Source: Mesocentrotus franciscanus
Lineage: Eukaryota; Echinodermata; Echinoidea; Camarodonta; Strongylocentrotidae
Assembly: GCA_037976565.1 (NCBI GenBank)
Contig: CP137680.1
Coordinates: forward strand, 16,922,374 to 16,986,373
Length of the DNA stretch: 64,000 nucleotides
Direction: 5' to 3'
How positions within the stretch are numbered: position 1 is the first letter of the stretch; the number at the start of each line of letters is the position of its first letter. A program made the translations under genes and the position numbers. The notes below the pieces were generated by a model. The model was not told the origin of the DNA. It made no database searches and saw only the letters and a list, made by a program, of their open reading frames with translations. Positions 59,308-64,000 of this stretch are shown piece after piece.

Positions 59308-61987
59308 TTTGGGCCTCCTGATAATAGCTGAATGCAGTTGTAATAAATCTAAAGCTGCATAAGTTTGAAGTGGCTTCACAAGTCAATGCTTTGTCCAAGT
59401 AATAACAATTATATTTATTATTTAATTATTAGAAAATTATGATATTTTCCAATGTGTTTTATATACAGTCATTCGATATATTGCATCATCTCAGTTGAAT
59501 CTCAGTGGATTGAAAAAGGCCTGCATTTTGAATATTTATGTGTGGCAATCAAATAGATAAAGGACTTCACAATGACCTTGTATTAGGGCCTTTGCTCCTC
59601 ATAACCAACTTGTAAGAGTCTTGGCTCATATAATTATTTGCAAACAAAAAAATTACATACCATAATTATGTTTGTCTTTCATTTTAATGCAAACATATTT
59701 TTTCACTATGATAGCAGCATTGTATTCATTGTGTGATAAACCTAAATATTGCAGAGCTCATATTGAGCTCATATTACAGCTCTTTAAGATTATAATCTGA
59801 TATTAATGTTTACAATCACATGTGTACCTGTCGTAGCAAAAAAAAAATGTTTGGCGTCATGTTGTCTGGGCTTATATTTTAAAGGTATCTTTTATGCAAA
59901 TAATGATATATATTAGCTGTATCAATTTTTTGTTTAAATAAAGAAAACTAGTTCAATGTGTATTTCACTATTTTATAAGTAGGAGGTACACCAAAGTACA
60001 TTCATTGTTTTTCAGTTGTTATGAAAGGTTCAAAATTCAAAGAGAAATTTAGTTGTTTTGTGAGACCTTGAAAACCACTTATCACAGCATGATGCAGTAT
60101 TTTGCTATACATGTTTGTCATGGCTATACAAATATTATTACCAACAAGGAGTAACATATACATTATCCGTGGGTCATGTTTGGAACAATCACTGTTCATT
60201 CATTGTGGCTTAAAGGATACTGCATTCAATAATAATAATTGAATAGCATTCCTCCAGTCAAATGAAATCATTCATAAGTCTGGTAAAATGAAAATGAAAA
60301 TATGTGGCCCATTCATATAAATAAAATCACACAAACATGAAATTCAAACATAACAAAGCAAGGAGTGAATACAATATTATTTGAATCCTTCCATTCATTT
60401 TCAAAGCTTCTGCAATTTAGCTCATTTCAAAATATTCTTTGTGTGTTCAATTAAATCTAGTGAAAAATATTTGCTGTTGATGTTAAGTAATCATTATAGA
60501 CTGGAAATAGAAAGAAAAAGTGATGAATTTGAGATAGAGGACACTGGACAATACTATACCGCGGCCACAAATTTTGCTTGTGTTAGTACAACAAAGACTT
60601 TTTTGTGTGATCACATCACCCTGTAAAACAAATTGGTACCAGGAATTTCCTTTTGAAGGTTTTATGTTAGAATGTATTTCCTACAAGCATCAAGGAAATC
60701 ATGCAAGTGGAGATAATTATGTGAGAAGAAATGATTTAAGGAAAAAAAAAAATCAAAAAAATGATGTCCTCATTGTGAGAAAGAAGGGCATTGACCCTGT
60801 GTTGAATTGTATGAGTTTATGCCCCTCTAGCTCCGAGCACATGATACATATTCTACAGTGTATGAATATGCAGATCAATCCTTATGTATGGAAGAATAAT
60901 TTTATGTAGTATTAAAGCCTATAACTGTTCTCGATTTCCTTAGCCAAATTGGAATTTAACAGCTTTTCTGTGCATTTACTTTTCAAACAGAAACATTTTA
61001 ATTAGATGAATTTAGATGGGTCAAAATGTTTTCGGTTGATGATTCAGCAGCTATATAAAAAAAGTAATTTTATTTTTCTCCTCTGAGAGACTACCTGAAG
61101 GGTTTTAACCAGACTCCTTGCTGTCATCTTTTCATAAACAAATTCAATGTGCCTTCACATTTCTTGCGGTATGTCTTCTGGAAGACAGCGATGAAGTCCT
61201 GTACTAGCGTTGGATTGGCAATGCAGCTCATATTTAGCAATCCAACTTTATATTGCTGCCGGAGGATATTTATACTAAAATCTCCCATGTGACTTTGCAT
61301 AGTCTCAGCTCATTGAAGTGAATGATTTAAGGTCAACCATTAAGTACATCTCCATAGGATTAAAGTAAAGAAAATACAGAAACCAATTTTCTGCTTTTAC
61401 ACCTCTAGTCTAAACATTCAATGGAATATTGTTTTAAACTTTTAGGTACATCCATTTATAAATGTGGGAATTTCATGCTTGATGTAATTTACCGGTACAG
61501 TTGAAGCGTTTTTTGTTGTTGAAAATTGTCCCTTTCGGTTGTAAGTTGCAAAGTTTGAATAATATGCAGTGAAAGTTGCTTGTTTGTCCAAGGACTTACC
61601 GGTAGGCTGAATCTCCTTGGTTTTCCCAATGGATTGCTCGTAATGTTTATGTTGATTTAGATCATGGAAATCAATTTTTTCATTGAATTTTAAAGAGACA
61701 GAAACAAATTCAAATCAAACATTGATAACACTTTTCATCATTTTTTTTAAATTCAGGAGTTAAGTCCATATATCCAAGGAATATTTTTGTATGCGATAAT
61801 GACTATCCTTTTAGGAAAGAAATGAGATAAATAAACTGATGTTATCAAAACTTTAAAATCCACTTTTACACTATTTAATATGGGAAGGATAGATTGCATG
61901 GCTAGTGAATAATAACCGTAGATGAATTCCATGACATTTATGGAGTTATTTGATGCATTGCTCATCTCGTTGTGAGCCAAGTTTGAA
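59308..61987. other. Non-coding DNA, no gene recognised
   Basis: AT-rich. The frame at 60574-60909 has no ATG-linked context or domain and overlaps a hairpin-family remnant. Two TACCGGTA palindromes (61490-61497, 61597-61604). Confidence 0.5.
60777..60841. repeat. Dispersed hairpin family, decayed copy
   Basis: GAGAAAGAAGGGCATTGACCC, then GAGTTTATGCCCCTCTAGCTCCGAG: same layout as 49138-49193 with many changes. Confidence 0.5.
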
Positions 61988-62487
61988 NNNNNNNNNNNNN
62001 NNNNNNNNNNNNNNNNNNNNNNNNNNNNNNNNNNNNNNNNNNNNNNNNNNNNNNNNNNNNNNNNNNNNNNNNNNNNNNNNNNNNNNNNNNNNNNNNNNNN
62101 NNNNNNNNNNNNNNNNNNNNNNNNNNNNNNNNNNNNNNNNNNNNNNNNNNNNNNNNNNNNNNNNNNNNNNNNNNNNNNNNNNNNNNNNNNNNNNNNNNNN
62201 NNNNNNNNNNNNNNNNNNNNNNNNNNNNNNNNNNNNNNNNNNNNNNNNNNNNNNNNNNNNNNNNNNNNNNNNNNNNNNNNNNNNNNNNNNNNNNNNNNNN
62301 NNNNNNNNNNNNNNNNNNNNNNNNNNNNNNNNNNNNNNNNNNNNNNNNNNNNNNNNNNNNNNNNNNNNNNNNNNNNNNNNNNNNNNNNNNNNNNNNNNNN
62401 NNNNNNNNNNNNNNNNNNNNNNNNNNNNNNNNNNNNNNNNNNNNNNNNNNNNNNNNNNNNNNNNNNNNNNNNNNNNNNNNNNNNNNN
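61988..62487. other. Assembly gap of 500 N
   Basis: Exactly 500 N. The left flank ends AGTTTGAA and the right flank begins AGTTTGAA, so the true gap may be zero or negative, i.e. overlapping contig ends left unmerged. Confidence 0.98.
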
Positions 62488-64000
62488 AGTTTGAATGTTA
62501 TAGGCTCTCAATGCAAAGGATTGACCCTGGTCGACCTTTCTCATACTAGCATTCTTTGAACTTTGACCCTGCATAATAATATCACAGCTTTTCGTCTCTG
62601 ATACTAAGAAAAACATTAGAAATTATATTTTCAGATTAATTACAGATTTACTGCCATTTTGTTTTGATATTTAGCCTACATGTAGGACATTCTTGTAAAT
62701 ATCATCAGCTAAGAGCTGTTCTACTAGGTGTTAACTCATATATTTCAACAGTGCTAATGCCCTCCTCCCTCTCAACTGACGATTAATCACAAAATGAGCT
62801 TTTGGCGAATATGCTTATCGAATTTATATTCGGTGAACCACTGCAATGACTTGGTAATTCATATTTGAATAAATATTGCTATGCACTGCTAGCATTTATT
62901 CTATGTAAGCATTGCTAAATGCTTTAACTTTTCAGTTCATATCCATATTTTCAATACATGCAGGGGTATTGGCCTTATATCTCGTGCGAAAGAATGATAT
63001 ATTGCTTGCAGCGAAATAGTGATCCTTCCTTTCAGCTCAAAATGATAGAGTTTATGGACAATGTCACACCCGCTCAGTATGAAAATTCATCAAAACATGA
63101 AAGAAATTTGTTTGAAGGCATATTATTGTATATTTCTCATATACACTTATGAATGAACTGAATTTGTAATTGTATAGGCCTAGAGTTTCAAAAGTTTCAA
63201 AAGTTTTGACAAATATCAGTATCAAAATAGGAAAATATATTACTCATTCAGAACAGAGTATAATAATAATATTGGCTTCACTGGCTTGGAAGTAGAGAAA
63301 TTACAAAATAATAAAAATTTCCAGAGCAAAAATATGTGGTAATTATTTGTTTTCTTTCAAATAGGACTTTGTCCTTCATTTTCTGTAATGTAAGGACTGT
63401 TTATTGTATTATAGTCTGCAAATATTTTCAAATTCCATACAGAAATTACTCTTTGCCTCACACCTGTTATTAACTACACCCCCGAATCGCAACCACTTCA
63501 ATAAGTTATGAATTTTAAAATTTGTATTTCTCATGCATCTGGAATGGCCCGAATGTTAATTTCTTTGTGAGTTTCTCCTGGGAGACCCGGTCTTGTGTAC
63601 CTTCAATGCTGTGTCATCTGCACCTCTTGTGCTTGACCAACACTTGACATACTTAGGGGAGCTTGCGACTTGGCAACTGGAAAATAAATTTGCCAAGCGT
63701 AAGCAGAGTCGCTAAAAAGAACCAATATTCATAACCCGCGATTTTGTGTCCATTATGAAATGGAGGAACACACAAAGAAAGTTTATCTGGTTTAAATTGC
63801 ATTCTGAGGCCTTTATTTTCAGGTCTTGTTTACCCTGTCAAAATAGAGGAAGGGATGTTTTTCAGAGTTTACCAAAAATGTTTCGTCTCATGATTCATCA
63901 GAGGTATTAATAAGAAAAGGAAATAAAGTTTGAATGACGGCTATGATTGAAAGTAAATTGGATTACTCCTTAGTGTACATGAACATGTAAGCAGAGGTAA
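62488..64000. other. Non-coding DNA, no gene recognised
   Basis: AT-rich; no domain or exon seen to the window end. Confidence 0.5.
62714..62786. repeat. Dispersed hairpin family, decayed copy
   Basis: GAGCTGTTCTACTAGGTGTTAACTC, then CTAATGCCCTCCTCCCTCTCAACTGACGA: the GTTAACTC left arm and ...GACGA tail are kept, the rest is eroded. Confidence 0.45.

Overview
This is a stretch of an animal genome, most likely a sea urchin or close echinoderm. That is inferred from the AT-rich intron and intergenic sequence, the density of small inverted-repeat (MITE-like) elements, the many ACATGTA strings, and a huge intronless block of cadherin repeats ending in a consensus splice donor. There are no bacterial operons, CRISPR arrays or recognisable tRNA/rRNA genes.

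Layout. 1-12.4 kb is intergenic. It holds degenerate repeats, an AT-rich palindromic minisatellite (7.9-8.7 kb), a small ORF with a good signal peptide (11824-12084), and a likely leftward promoter/first exon at 4.3-4.45 kb with three perfect CRE palindromes spaced 11 bp apart. 12.4-13.07 kb is the leader of the main gene. 13072-18246 is one giant exon (about 1,726 codons once three single-base deletions are allowed for). It encodes a signal peptide and 16 cadherin repeats of a Fat/Dachsous-class protocadherin and ends at CAG|GTAAGA. The rest of the gene lies beyond the window.

The next 21 kb is dominated by an apparent assembly problem. 17249-28220 (end of the exon plus about 10 kb of intron) is repeated almost base for base at 28721-39606, across a 500-N gap. 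The second copy of the exon carries five small deletions that break its frame. I read this as two alleles placed in series, not a real tandem duplication. If so, the true locus is about 11.4 kb shorter and only one exon copy exists.

39.6-64 kb is non-coding as far as I can tell: intron of the cadherin gene, or intergenic. It contains a GC-rich island beside a duplicated TATA-bearing unit (45.1-45.64 kb), a complete non-autonomous hAT-like element with 8-bp target duplications (46184-47608), a cluster of MITEs between 54 and 59.3 kb (two with TTAA ends, one enclosing an 80-bp-arm near-perfect palindrome), several copies of a short dispersed hairpin family, one candidate 30-nt microexon, and a second 500-N gap.

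Nothing here is a confirmed new biological system. The most unusual signals are the phased CRE cluster, the palindromic AT array, the 80-8-80 palindrome, the dispersed hairpin family, and the over-representation of TACNNGTA palindromes (TACATGTA, TACCGGTA).
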